Positions 56,319 to 64,000 of a stretch of 64,000 bases of DNA are shown in pieces (within the stretch, counting starts at the first letter, position 1; every line of letters starts with the position of its first letter). Source of the DNA: Variovorax sp. J2L1-78 (GTDB taxonomy: Bacteria > Pseudomonadota > Gammaproteobacteria > Burkholderiales > Burkholderiaceae_C); contig NZ_JASZYB010000003.1 in the NCBI RefSeq assembly GCF_030317205.1, positions 310,001 through 374,000 on the forward strand, written 5' to 3'. The notes beneath the pieces were generated by a model. That model was not told where the DNA came from. It saw only the letters and a program-made list of their open reading frames with translations, and made no database searches. The translations under genes were made by a program, and so were the position numbers.

Positions 56319-56511
56319 ATAGCGGCATTCGTTACGTCATGCCTGCACAGCCATGCCTTGATGCGGTGATCGCACGCGTTCTACACCCAGGACGCCCAGG
56401 CGCGCGAGCGCCATCCGGCGCACTGGGCGCGCAGCACGCGCAACTGGACGCCAGCGGGCGCGGTGACACTGAATCCGGAGCGTGGTCGCGGCCGACGTGG
56501 ACCGCTTACGT
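56319..56511 (+). repeat. Direct repeat, right copy (IS3-family 3' end)
   Basis: Second copy of 42945-43140. It encodes only the tail of OrfB (GIRYV, then the RSTRNWTPAGAVTLNPE-equivalent in shifted frames). It is truncated at its 5' side against the GMC fragment. Confidence 0.85.
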
Positions 56512-57490
56512 AAACAGCGCTTGGCTGCATGACTCAGGCGACAACTATCTTGACACGGGCAGGAGCCGCGAAGCCTGAGCTTCAAGCACAGGGGGCAACT
56601 GTGGGAGCAGTGGACTGCGCGGGGCCTGGCGGCAACCACCGCGGCCGACCCGCAGCTGCTCACGCTGATTGCCCAATGCAAGGTGGGTCACCCGAGAAGT
56701 GGCGCAGGCTTTCGCCCAAAATGGCAACCAAGTCGCCCTTTCCGTCGAATTGCTCGGGATTAGCGGCACCAAATGATGGTCACGCCGTCTCCGGCGCTTT
56801 GGAAACCAAGGCGTGAGTAAGCCGATGGGCACTCGAAAACCCTAAACCCGCTCTCGCCCGGGTAGAAACGATAGTTCAGCCCGATGCAAATCCGCCACAC
56901 CTTCTGAAAGGTGACGGCGACAGCCGTTTGAACTCGAGGCGCACATGACCCGAGGCAAACAGTTCGCGTGCCGAGCTACCCAAGCCGTGGAGGCGACTGG
57001 GTCCGAGGCGGCTCGGAAATCCTGAACTGTCCTCCTGTAGGACACGCGAATCTTCGGCTCCCATCGAGGCACCCAGTCCATACTGCGCGCCACTCTGAAG
57101 CCCGAAAAGTTCCACCTTACCGCCATTTGTACGACATTGTGATATAAAGTCGACAAACTTATAGAATATCCTATATTCCTTGAAAAGAGTGAGGCGATGC
57201 AGGGTCTTGGTGGTGAGCCTTTTGTGCGTTCACCCGCTCCCGGGATCTGACTTTGGCAGCCGGGCGCCTATGTCGGCTGGCCGCACATGATCATCCTGAA
57301 GCTGGCTTGGAGTGCGGATGCCATAAGGAACGACGTCGATGACGGCCACAGCCCCTTCCTGAGCACCATCTGAGGCCCTCTCGCGAGGGGCGCCTCGCGA
57401 GACGACCAGTCGTCCAGAATAACGTCAGCTTTCTCCTGTGGGTCAGCATCGGCACGGCAGCACAATTTCTAATTCGGCGCAGACAAAGAT
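56512..57490. other. Fragment-rich intergenic stretch without an intact gene
   Basis: About 980 bases. A reading at 56580-56690 (QLWEQWTARGLAATTAADPQ, then LLTLIAQCK) looks protein-like but was not identified. Composition turns A+T-rich at 57130-57180 (near ATAAAGTCGACAAACTTATAG). No RNA gene was seen. The last part should hold the promoter of the GntR gene. Confidence 0.45.
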
Positions 57491-58162
57491 ATGGGTATCT
57501 CACCAAGCAACAGCAGCATCACTCATTCGATTTATCAGGTCTTGCGCGCCGATTTGCTTAAAGGTCGGTACGCACCCGACGTTAAGTTGAAGATCGCCGA
57601 TCTTGGTGATGCGCTCTCCGTGAGCTCTGGGGTCATCCGAGAGGCCTTGTCGCGGCTATCCGCGGAGGGGCTAGTTGTCGCGGAGCCGCAGCGGGGCTTC
57701 CGCGTCGCGCCCGTATCTGCTAGCGAGTTCATTGATCTCGCAGGTGCGCGAGTCGAACTGGAAGGGATTTGTCTGCGAAAGGCGATCGAATTGGGCAATG
57801 TAGAGTGGGAGAGCAGAATCATGTCTGCGCTTCACCGCCTTAAGCGTTTGTCGATTCTCGGGCCAGCCGAGGCAGAAGATGTACTGGCGGTCACTGACGC
57901 GCATTCTGAATTTCATCGCGCGCTTATCGATGCTTGCGGCAGCGACTGGCTACTTCGGGCCCGCGACCTTCTTTTCACACACAGTGAGAGATATCGATGG
58001 CTATCGTTGCTGCATGCGAACCGTGAGCGTGATCTCAACAGTGAGCATGAAGAGTTAGCGAAAGCGGTTGTTGAACGGAGGCCGCAGCTCGCGTGCGAGC
58101 TACTAGGCACTCACCTCAATCGAACAGTAGACTATCTGCTCGGTACAGACTTTCTCAGATAG
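57491..58162 (+). CDS. GntR-family regulator (FCD/FadR subfamily)
   Basis: A 223-aa regulator. The winged helix reads SIYQVLRADLLKGRYAPDVKLKIADLGDALSVSSGVIREALSRLSAEGLVVAEPQRGFRV. The helical FCD effector domain has the metal-binding His set: TDAHSEFHRALID, LNSEHEELAKAV and LLGTHLNRTVD. FCD regulators sense organic acids. It is an intact gene among gene debris. Its composition recalls the A+T-richer 35-42 kb catabolic cluster, so it could be that cluster's displaced regulator. Confidence 0.92.
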   Translation: MGISPSNSSITHSIYQVLRADLLKGRYAPDVKLKIADLGDALSVSSGVIREALSRLSAEGLVVAEPQRGFRVAPVSASEFIDLAGARVELEGICLRKAIELGNVEWESRIMSALHRLKRLSILGPAEAEDVLAVTDAHSEFHRALIDACGSDWLLRARDLLFTHSERYRWLSLLHANRERDLNSEHEELAKAVVERRPQLACELLGTHLNRTVDYLLGTDFLR

Positions 58163-58241
58163 CGTACCAAGCACCCCGAAAGTTTGGGTTGCGCGTTTCC
58201 GTTGGCCACCCCGATTCGCAGCGGTGCGTGGAAGCGGGCAT
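58160..58241 (-). pseudogene. LysR gene fragment, near-copy of part of the 25935-26822 gene
   Basis: About 80 bases matching 26481-26565 with roughly seven differences (AAAGTTTGGGTTGCGCG is identical). It begins at the GntR stop codon. It covers only the start of the effector domain. Confidence 0.8.
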
Positions 58242-58279
58242 GTTCGAAGAGCGCTTGCGGGCAGATGGAGCGATGGAGT

Positions 58280-58600
58280 TCAGAAAAGCAAAGCTGTCTG
58301 TGTCCCGCACAACGAGACTTCCACCGAATGCCCAGCCGCGCGGCGACGGTCCAGGGCGTGGTCGCCTGTCGCCGTCACGATTCGCAGGCCCGCCGCATGC
58401 AGCACAGCCAACGCTTCGGGCGTGCCGGACTTGACCGGATCAGACAGCCAGCCGGCGCTCGTCAGCGTGCCCGTCTTGCTCACGATGAGCGTGTCGACGC
58501 GGCGCAGGTTGTCGATGGCGGCGGCGTCGCGGAACGACGCGCCCTGCGTCGCGCCACGTCCCGTCGCCACCATGATCGACATCGCCAGTCGACACCGCAT
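58280..58600 (-). pseudogene. Heavy-metal P-type ATPase fragment with internal deletion
   Basis: The reading IMVATGRGATQGASFRDAAAIDNLRRVDTLIVSKTGTLT is the phosphorylation-site region of CopA-like ATPases. The essential Asp of DKTGT is Ser. It then jumps to SDPVKSGTPEALAVLHAAGLRIVTATGDHALDRR, the hinge region, missing the nucleotide-binding domain. It is non-functional. Confidence 0.8.
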
Positions 58601-58602
58601 TG

Positions 58603-58675
58603 ATGTTTCCGGAAATGAAGCACAACTCTCGGGTGAGCCTTTGGTATTTGGTCATGTCCTGACGTTAATTCGGCT
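58603..58675 (-). pseudogene. Lrp/AsnC regulator C-terminal fragment
   Basis: MTKYQRLTRELCFISGNIN resembles MSEYEKLTRELFFSAGNIK of the Lrp gene at the window's right end. One base is missing in the TGTCCTGACG stretch relative to that gene. It is fused to the ATPase fragment. Confidence 0.6.
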
Positions 58676-58759
58676 TCCGTATTCGCTCGTCTCATTGCGA
58701 TGCGTTGCCGCCTAACGGCATCGCCAAGAACGTCACAGCGCATGTTTCGCGAATCATGT

Positions 58760-58767
58760 ATGATCAT
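58760..58767. promoter_or_regulatory. Palindrome at the module B TetR start
   Basis: ATGATCAT is a perfect 8-base palindrome four bases before the chosen ATG (58772), followed by ATCGTCAT. Its half-site is like those at 52003 and 59399, suggesting an autoregulatory TetR operator. Confidence 0.4.
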
Positions 58768-58771
58768 CGTC

Positions 58772-59359
58772 ATGCGAAAGACGAACCACAACGTCAGAAC
58801 TGCGGCTAAGGAAGCCTCGCACGAGCGCATCGTTTCCGCAGCTGCGCGGGCGATCCGTCGTAGCGGCTACGACGGCACCGGAGTCGCCGACATCATGAAG
58901 GAGGCCGGCCTGACCCATGGCGCCTTCTATGCTCATTTCACGTCGCGCGAAGCCATGCTCACCGAAGCAGCGAGTCGGGCGTGCGCTGAGTCAGCTGCCG
59001 TAGCGGCGGAGGTTGTCGCCAGCGTGCCTTCCGAGCAGGCTTTGCCATCCATGCTTCGCGTCTATCTCTCGCGCGAGCACCTGGAACAAGTTGAAATGGG
59101 GTGTCCCCTGGCCGCACTGGGCTCGGAGACGCCTCGCCAGGCACCCGAAGTACGCCGGGTGACCACCCGGCACGTCAAGGAAATGATCGATCTTGTCGCC
59201 CGTCAGTCGCCTGACTGGGGGCAGCCCGGTGCCCACGAACGGGCACTCGTGACCGTCGCCACTATGGTGGGCACATTGTTGCTGGCCCGTGCGGTCGACG
59301 AGCCTGCACTGTCGGACAGTCTGTGCGCGGCCGCATTGAAGCATCTACCCCCCACCTAA
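58772..59359 (+). CDS. TetR-family regulator (module B)
   Basis: A 195-aa repressor from ATG 58772 (an ATG at 58760 lies inside the palindrome). The helix-turn-helix is SHERIVSAAARAIRRSGYDGTGVADIMKEAGLTHGAFYAHFTSREAMLTEAASRAC. The ligand domain contains YLSREHLEQVEMGCPLAALGSETPRQAPEVR. It strongly resembles the module A TetR in both domains. It is followed by an SDR gene whose leader has a perfect inverted repeat. Confidence 0.92.
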   Translation: MRKTNHNVRTAAKEASHERIVSAAARAIRRSGYDGTGVADIMKEAGLTHGAFYAHFTSREAMLTEAASRACAESAAVAAEVVASVPSEQALPSMLRVYLSREHLEQVEMGCPLAALGSETPRQAPEVRRVTTRHVKEMIDLVARQSPDWGQPGAHERALVTVATMVGTLLLARAVDEPALSDSLCAAALKHLPPT

Positions 59360-59398
59360 GCCAACTGAAACATGCAGCCTAGCTGCTCGCCAGAACAT

Positions 59399-59412
59399 AT
59401 GATGAACATCAT
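59399..59412. promoter_or_regulatory. Likely TetR operator ahead of the SDR gene
   Basis: ATGATG-AA-CATCAT is a perfect 6-2-6 inverted repeat, 34 bases before the SDR start and 40 bases after the TetR stop. Confidence 0.55.
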
Positions 59413-59445
59413 TTCAATAGCACAATACGCAGTTCAAGGAGAAAC

Positions 59446-60261
59446 ATGATGAACATGGCAAACAAGGTTGCGCTCATTACAGGGGCCTCTTCAGGCATCG
59501 GTGAAGCGACTGCGCAGCGGCTTGCGAAGGCTGGCTACAAGGTTTACGGCACCAGCAGACGTGGAGATCAGGCGGGTCGACGATCGTTCGAGATGCTGCC
59601 CCTTGATGTGACCAAGGACGAGTCGGTCGAAGCTGCGGTCCAGAAGGTGATGCAGTTGGAAGGCCGCATCGACCTTCTCGTCAACAACGCAGGCTTCGGG
59701 GTTGCAGCAGCCGGCGCTGAAGAAAGTTCGATCGAGCAGGCTCAGTCGATTTTTGATACCAACTTTTTCGGGCTGGTGCGGATGACCCGGGCCGTTGTGC
59801 CGCATATGCGCAGCCAAAAGGGTGGGCGCATCATCAATATCGGCTCCGTGCTGGGTTTCCTACCCCTGCCCTATATGGCGCTGTACTCCGCCACCAAGCA
59901 TGCGGTCGCGGGCTATTCGGAATCGCTCGACCATGAACTGCGCAAGCAGGGCATTCGCGTCTCGGTGGTCGAGCCTGCCTACATCAATACGCCTTTCGAC
60001 GCGAACCTAATGCAACCCGATGCGCCCCTCGACGTGTATCGAGAGATTCGCGAGGGAGTGGCGAAACGCGTCAAGGAAGCGCTAGTGGGCGCGGACGGGC
60101 CCGATGTGGTCGCCGAAATCGTGTTGAAGGCGGCAACGGTGGCGCATCCAAAGATCCACTACACCCCGGGCCTTGCTAGCCGCATGCGGCTGCTGCGTAG
60201 ATTTGCGCCCGCCAGGGTGTTAGATGCAGGGGTTCGAAAAGACCTTCGACTCGAAGCTTAG
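59446..60261 (+). CDS. Short-chain dehydrogenase/reductase
   Basis: A 271-aa classical SDR; AAGGAGA stands before the ATG at 59446. The cofactor motif is VALITGASSGIGEATAQRLAKAGYKVYGTSR. NNAG lies in DLLVNNAGFGVAAAG. Catalytic Ser is in NIGSVLGFLPLP, and Tyr-x3-Lys is YSATK. VVEPAYINTPFD follows. It resembles the retinol-dehydrogenase-like oxidoreductases often regulated by a neighbouring TetR. It probably forms a unit with the dehydrogenase gene downstream. Confidence 0.93.
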   Translation: MMNMANKVALITGASSGIGEATAQRLAKAGYKVYGTSRRGDQAGRRSFEMLPLDVTKDESVEAAVQKVMQLEGRIDLLVNNAGFGVAAAGAEESSIEQAQSIFDTNFFGLVRMTRAVVPHMRSQKGGRIINIGSVLGFLPLPYMALYSATKHAVAGYSESLDHELRKQGIRVSVVEPAYINTPFDANLMQPDAPLDVYREIREGVAKRVKEALVGADGPDVVAEIVLKAATVAHPKIHYTPGLASRMRLLRRFAPARVLDAGVRKDLRLEA

Positions 60262-60326
60262 GCGGCTATCCGCGTGACCGTCTTGGACCCTCCGCAAACC
60301 TCGGCGCAAAAATACCAAGGAAAGAC

Positions 60327-61328
60327 ATGCAAGCTTTTGTTCTCGGTCGATATGGGAAAAAGCTCGCATGGCCCTTGGCAGACGTGCCGACACCGGAACT
60401 GCGCGACGACGAAGTCCTGGTGCAGGTCCACGCCGCTGGCGTAAACCTGCTGGACTCCAAGATCAGGGACGGAGAGTTCAAGCTCATACTGCCCTACCGT
60501 CTGCCTCTGATCCTCGGTCACGATGTGGCCGGGGTGGTGGTCAAAGTCGGCCCACGCGTGCGCCAGTTTAAGCTGGGTGATGAGGTCTATGCGCGGGCGG
60601 ACGACTTCCGCATCGGTACGTTCGCCGAATTCGTCCCCGTCAAGGAAGCCTCGCTGGCGCTCAAGCCCAAGGGCCTCACGATGGAAGCCGCCGCCTCCAT
60701 TCCTTTGGTGGCTTTGACGGCTTGGCAGGCACTGATCGAGAAGGCGCGCCTGAAGAAGGGGCAGAAGGTCTTCATCCAGGCTGGCTCCGGCGGCGTGGGC
60801 ACCTTTGCCATTCAGCTGGCCAAGCATCTGGGCGCCACCGTGGCCACGACGACGAGCACGACCAATGTCGCTCTCGTGAAGAGTCTGGGCGCAGACGTCG
60901 TCATCGACTACAAGACGCAGGACTTCGAGGATGTCTTGCGGGACTACGACGTGGTCCTGAACAGCCAGGACAACAAGACGCTCGAAAAATCCCTTCGCGT
61001 GCTCAAGCGCGGCGGAAAGCTCATCTCCATCTCCGGACCGCCCGATCCCGAATTCGGCAAGGACATCGGGGCACCCGGCTTCGTGAAGCTGGTCATGCGG
61101 CTGCTGAGCTCGGGAATCAGGCGGAGGGCAAAGAGCCGTGGCGTTGGCTTCTCGTTCCTCTTCATGAAGCCGAACGGGAGCCAGCTGCGCGAGATCACCC
61201 GTCTCTTCGATGCTGGCGGTATCCGCCCCGTGATGGATCGGGTCTTCCCGTTCGAGTCGACCAACGAGGCCCTGGCCTATGTCGAAGCAGGTCGCGCCAA
61301 GGGCAAGGTCGTTATCAAGATCAAGTGA
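60327..61328 (+). CDS. NADP-dependent zinc-free medium-chain dehydrogenase (quinone-oxidoreductase-like)
   Basis: A 333-aa MDR-family reductase. The N-terminus MQAFVLGRYGKKLAWPLADVPTPELRDDEVLVQVHAAGVNLLDSKIRDG and HDVAGVVVKVGPRV are typical. The Rossmann motif is QAGSGGVGTFAIQLAKHLGA. There are no zinc-binding Cys. Relatives reduce quinones or 2-enones with NADPH. AAGGAAAG lies upstream. It follows the SDR by 65 bases and likely belongs to the TetR module B. Confidence 0.92.
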   Translation: MQAFVLGRYGKKLAWPLADVPTPELRDDEVLVQVHAAGVNLLDSKIRDGEFKLILPYRLPLILGHDVAGVVVKVGPRVRQFKLGDEVYARADDFRIGTFAEFVPVKEASLALKPKGLTMEAAASIPLVALTAWQALIEKARLKKGQKVFIQAGSGGVGTFAIQLAKHLGATVATTTSTTNVALVKSLGADVVIDYKTQDFEDVLRDYDVVLNSQDNKTLEKSLRVLKRGGKLISISGPPDPEFGKDIGAPGFVKLVMRLLSSGIRRRAKSRGVGFSFLFMKPNGSQLREITRLFDAGGIRPVMDRVFPFESTNEALAYVEAGRAKGKVVIKIK

Positions 61329-61361
61329 GCCTAGTTCTCCACCCCAGCTTTTGGGGACTCC

Positions 61362-62066
61362 CATCAAGATTGCAAACGCTATTGCCCTCGTCACGGGTCA
61401 ACCGCGGTGTCGGCCTGGCCTTCGCGCGCGAGCTGCTCGCCCGCGGTGCCCCCAAGGTCTACGCCGGCGCACGCGACCCTGCGACCATCACCCAATCCGG
61501 TGTGGAGGCCCTGCACCTGGACGTCAACAAGCCGGAAGACGTGGCGGCCGCCGCAGCGCTGGCGTGCGTCCGATGTGACGCTGGTGATCAACAACGCCGG
61601 CATTGCGCAGCCGGGGAGCTTTCTCGCAGCCGATAGCGAAGACTTCGCACGGAGCATCTTCGAGACCAATTACTTCGCCGTGCGCATGAGCAATGCCTTC
61701 GCGCCAATTCTCAAGACCAACGGTGGCGGCGCGTTGCTCAACGTCCTGTCGGTCGCCTCGTGGGTGAACGACGGCGAGCTGCCGGCCTATTCGGCAAGCA
61801 AGTCCGCAGCCTGGTCGCTCACCAATGCCCTGCGCAATGAACTGGCGGCTCAGAAGGCGCAAGTGCTGGGGCTGCACATGGCGTACGTCGACACCGACTT
61901 CACGCGCGGGTTCGATGTCCCGAAGTCCAGTCCCGAGGAAATCTTCAGGCTCGTGCTCGACGAATCAAATCGGGCGTCGATGAGGTGCAGGCCGATGAAC
62001 TCACCCAGCAGGTCAAGCACGGGATGAAGGCGGCAGGGCCCAGCTACCTTCCGCCGGTGCCGAGAT
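61362..62066 (+). pseudogene. Short-chain dehydrogenase, start lost and multiply frameshifted
   Basis: Successive frames read IKIANAIALVTG, then NRGVGLAFARELLARGAPKVYAGARDPATI and VEALHLDVNKPEDVAAAAALA. They continue with VTLVINNAGIAQPGSFLAAD, YSASKSAAWSLTNALRNELAAQ and VDTDFTRGFDVPKSSPEEI, and finally VDEVQADELTQQVKHGM. The expected ATG is ATC (61362-61364). At least three indels (near 61398, 61565 and 61975) break it. The catalytic Tyr-x3-Lys is still visible (YSASK). Confidence 0.85.
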
Positions 62067-62183
62067 GGGTCTGCGCATTGCGGGCGTCGAGCTCGCTGGC
62101 AACAGCGTGCAGGCAGCGATGGACTACTTCTCTTCCAACCGCAGCGGAATTCAGCGCTGACCGCCATGCCCGCAACGGCTTCA
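62067..62183 (+). other. Short unassigned stretch before ggt
   Basis: It contains a plausible gene-end reading (RIAGVELAGNSVQAAMDYFS, then SNRSGIQR and stop at 62158-62160), probably the tail of another degraded gene. Its family was not recognised. Confidence 0.3.
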
Positions 62184-63770
62184 TCAGAAGCCGATCGCGA
62201 GACCGTCCCGTCGACCGTCAGAGCCACCCATATAGACACCCGATCCCTGATCGACCCAGATTGCATGGCAGGTACCGAGCGGGCTCGGCGCTGCTACCGG
62301 CTCGTGGCCTCGCTTGCGAAGGCCCGACCACACCGCGTCAGGAACCGTCCGCTCGAGCTCCAACACATCGCCTCTGGCGAACATCCGCGCATGATCGATA
62401 GCTTGCTGCACAGACATGCCGTAGTCGACGATATTCGAGAGTACTTGGAGCTGGCCCGCCGGCTGGAAGTGGCCACCAGTAACTCCAAAGCTCATGACGG
62501 TGTCTGCATCCTTGGTGACCAACGCGGGAATGATGGTGTGCATGGGCCGCTTGCGTCCCTGCAACTCGTTGGGATGACCTTCCTCAAGTACGAAGCCTGA
62601 TCCTCGGTTGTGCATCAGGACTCCTGTGCCAGGTGCCACGATCCCGCTGCCAAAATCGTCGTATATCGAATTGATGAATGAGACGAGCGTGCCGTCCGAG
62701 TCGGCGACTGACACGTAGACGGTGTCCTTGTGTTCGGGCAACGCAACAGGCGTCCATCCATCGGACTTCGTGTCTAGATCGATCCCTCGGGTCAAGCGTT
62801 CAATCGTGTCGTCGGAAAGCAGCTCATTCACATCTACTGCGTTGAACCGCGGGTCGCATAGGAAAGCGTTACGTTGTGCATAGGCGATGCGCGATAGCTC
62901 TGCCTGAAGATGGAACCTTTCTGCACTGAGAGGCCCCATTGCACTGAGATCAAACGCCTCGAGCATCGCCGCAATCTGCAGCGCCACGACCCCTTGCCCG
63001 TTGGGCGGGCACTCCCACAATCGATAGCCACGGTAGCTCGCCGAAATCGGCGTCACATACTCCGGCTTGAATTCAGCGAAATCGTCGAGGCTCAACAGGC
63101 TTCCCTTCTTTCGCAACGAGGTCACGATGTTCTCGGCAACCCAGCCTTCGTAGAACGAGTCAGCGCCGGACTTGGCGATGGCGCGCAGCGTCTTGCCCAA
63201 CTGAGGATTGCTTCTGCGTTCGCCTAAGGCAGGCGCTCTGCCTGCGGGAAAGAACAGGGCTTTCGCTTCTGCCGTCGCCATCATTTTTGCCGCCTGTCGC
63301 GCCCAATCGTGCGCAAGGCGTTCCGTGACCAGATAACCCAATTCGGCGGCACCGATCGCGGGCTCGAGCAGTTCTTGCAGCGAACGCGTCCCGTAGTCTT
63401 CGACCAATCGATTCCACGCGCGAACCGCACCTGGAACGGTCAGGGCATGGACGCTATCGACCGGGATGGAGGCCATTCCGCGCCCGCGCAATTCTTCCGC
63501 GCTCGCTGCCTTGGCAGCCCAACCCGATCCGTTGAGCGCGACCGGCGCCTGGCCACGTTTTCTAAGCATGACGAAGCAGTCGCCGCCGATTCCAGTCTGG
63601 GTCGGTTCGACGACTGCCAGCATTGCCGCAGCAGCGACTGCTGCATCGATGGCATTCCCACCGGACCGCAGGACGTCCAGTCCAGCCAACGCTGCCTGCG
63701 GGTTGGAGGTCGCCACCATTCCCCTGCTGCCGACCGCGACGGACCGGCCTGGGGCTTCAAAATCTCGCAT
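62184..63770 (-). CDS. ggt: Gamma-glutamyltransferase family protein
   Basis: A 528-aa N-terminal-nucleophile hydrolase. GMVATSNPQAALAGLDVLRSGGNAIDAAVAAAAMLAVVEPTQTGIGGDCF is the conserved N-terminal region. The autoprocessing Thr is most likely that of HKDTVYVSVADSDGTLVSFINSIYDDFGSGIVAPGTGVLMHN. No signal peptide is seen, so it is probably cytoplasmic, like many GGT-like acylases in catabolic or amide-processing roles. It lies eight bases after the stop of an Lrp-type gene in the same direction; the two likely form an operon. Confidence 0.93.
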   Translation of the reverse strand: MRDFEAPGRSVAVGSRGMVATSNPQAALAGLDVLRSGGNAIDAAVAAAAMLAVVEPTQTGIGGDCFVMLRKRGQAPVALNGSGWAAKAASAEELRGRGMASIPVDSVHALTVPGAVRAWNRLVEDYGTRSLQELLEPAIGAAELGYLVTERLAHDWARQAAKMMATAEAKALFFPAGRAPALGERRSNPQLGKTLRAIAKSGADSFYEGWVAENIVTSLRKKGSLLSLDDFAEFKPEYVTPISASYRGYRLWECPPNGQGVVALQIAAMLEAFDLSAMGPLSAERFHLQAELSRIAYAQRNAFLCDPRFNAVDVNELLSDDTIERLTRGIDLDTKSDGWTPVALPEHKDTVYVSVADSDGTLVSFINSIYDDFGSGIVAPGTGVLMHNRGSGFVLEEGHPNELQGRKRPMHTIIPALVTKDADTVMSFGVTGGHFQPAGQLQVLSNIVDYGMSVQQAIDHARMFARGDVLELERTVPDAVWSGLRKRGHEPVAAPSPLGTCHAIWVDQGSGVYMGGSDGRRDGLAIGF

Positions 63771-63778
63771 CGAAATTC

Positions 63779-64000
63779 CTAAATCGTTAACGGCACGTTG
63801 AGGGATACCTTGATCCGCTGCATGGCAACGTAAGTCTTGAACGTCTTGATGTTTCCTGCCGAGAAAAACAGCTCGCGCGTGAGCTTTTCGTATTCGGACA
63901 TGTCCTTGACGTTGATCACGAGCATGAAGTCGAAATCACCAGTCACGTAGTAGACCTGCTGCACCTGCACACAGTTCGCGAAACTCTTCTTGACTTGATC
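63779..64000 (-). CDS. Lrp/AsnC-family regulator, C-terminal part
   Basis: The last 73 codons are present; the gene runs off the window. The RAM ligand-binding domain is seen: VKKSFANCVQVQQVYYVTGDFDFMLVINVKDMSEYEKLTRELFFSAGNIKTFKTYVAMQRIKVS. Lrp-type proteins respond to amino acids. The position directly before ggt suggests that it regulates the amino-acid or peptide-related transferase. A related 70-base fragment lies at 58603-58675. Confidence 0.88.
   Translation of the reverse strand, partial: DQVKKSFANCVQVQQVYYVTGDFDFMLVINVKDMSEYEKLTRELFFSAGNIKTFKTYVAMQRIKVSLNVPLTI

Larger units (their letters stand above)
10400..64000. mobile_element. Integrative and conjugative element, Tn4371/IncP-trb type (left part)
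   Basis: tRNA-Phe, a P4-type integrase, an AlpA-type regulator and a full traG-trb transfer operon define the left end of a conjugative island. The rest of the window carries cargo: catabolic genes, an IS66 element, IS3 remnants and many truncated genes. Neither a relaxase nor attR is in view, so the right limit is unknown. The most distal blocks could be chromosomal or belong to another island. Confidence 0.6.

Overview
The window is high-G+C betaproteobacterial DNA, most like Burkholderiales/Comamonadaceae (Variovorax-type). The evidence is the gene content and order at the left end: rpoB end, rpoC, a LemA-like gene, rsmB, a DUF4390 gene, an NtrY-type kinase with a short receiver-Fis regulator, then tRNA-Phe. 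This is a recognition-level assignment, not a database result. Positions 1-10422 are core chromosome.

At tRNA-Phe (10347-10422) the chromosome is entered by an integrative and conjugative element of the Tn4371/IncP-trb type. A P4-type tyrosine integrase (10595-11929) sits directly behind the tRNA, followed by an AlpA-type regulator, a 379-aa orphan protein with nuclease-like motifs, and a complete-looking mating-pair-formation operon on the minus strand, read traG-copG-trbB-C-D-E-J-(eexN/trbK)-L-F-G-I-DUF2274 (25660 down to 13411). trbB carries a one-base frameshift. No relaxase, partition or replication genes are visible, and no second copy of the tRNA end was noticed, so the element probably continues past 64000.

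From about 25.9 kb on lies accessory cargo in several blocks. (a) 25.9-30.9 kb: a LysR gene preceded by a tiny coupled ORF, a SnoaL-like protein, a decayed Old Yellow Enzyme gene, a tautomerase, a trans-acting enoyl-reductase-like protein and a divergent HxlR regulator. (b) 31.1-33.85 kb: an intact IS66-family element with terminal repeats and an 8-bp target duplication, inserted into an IS3-family transposase remnant. (c) 33.9-42.5 kb: a visibly A+T-richer minus-strand catabolic cluster (Bug-type solute receptor, enoyl-CoA hydratase, CaiB CoA-transferase, MhpD-like hydratase, FAH-family hydrolase, mandelate-racemase-like enzyme with a Lys-to-Arg change, acetoacetate-decarboxylase-like protein, zinc alcohol dehydrogenase). 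It looks like an undescribed organic-acid pathway. (d) 43.0-56.5 kb: a high-G+C segment bounded by direct copies of another IS3-family remnant. It holds cupin/VOC/AraC genes, a MarR-controlled PaaI-thiolase-AKR block whose thiolase is a deletion chimera with a MaoC dehydratase, a haloacid dehalogenase, an in-frame Crp-IlvD fusion, and a TetR-controlled alpha/beta-hydrolase, ene-reductase, SDR, hydrolase operon. (e) 56.5-58.7 kb: a graveyard of gene fragments plus an intact GntR regulator. (f) 58.7-64 kb: a second TetR/SDR/dehydrogenase module, a broken SDR, a gamma-glutamyltransferase and the end of an Lrp/AsnC regulator.

The overall picture is a mobile catabolic island assembled by repeated recombination. 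Many joints are still readable as truncated or fused genes. The best candidates for something new are the block (c) pathway with its K-to-R racemase homologue, the orphan nuclease-like gene beside the integrase, and the Crp-IlvD fusion ORF.
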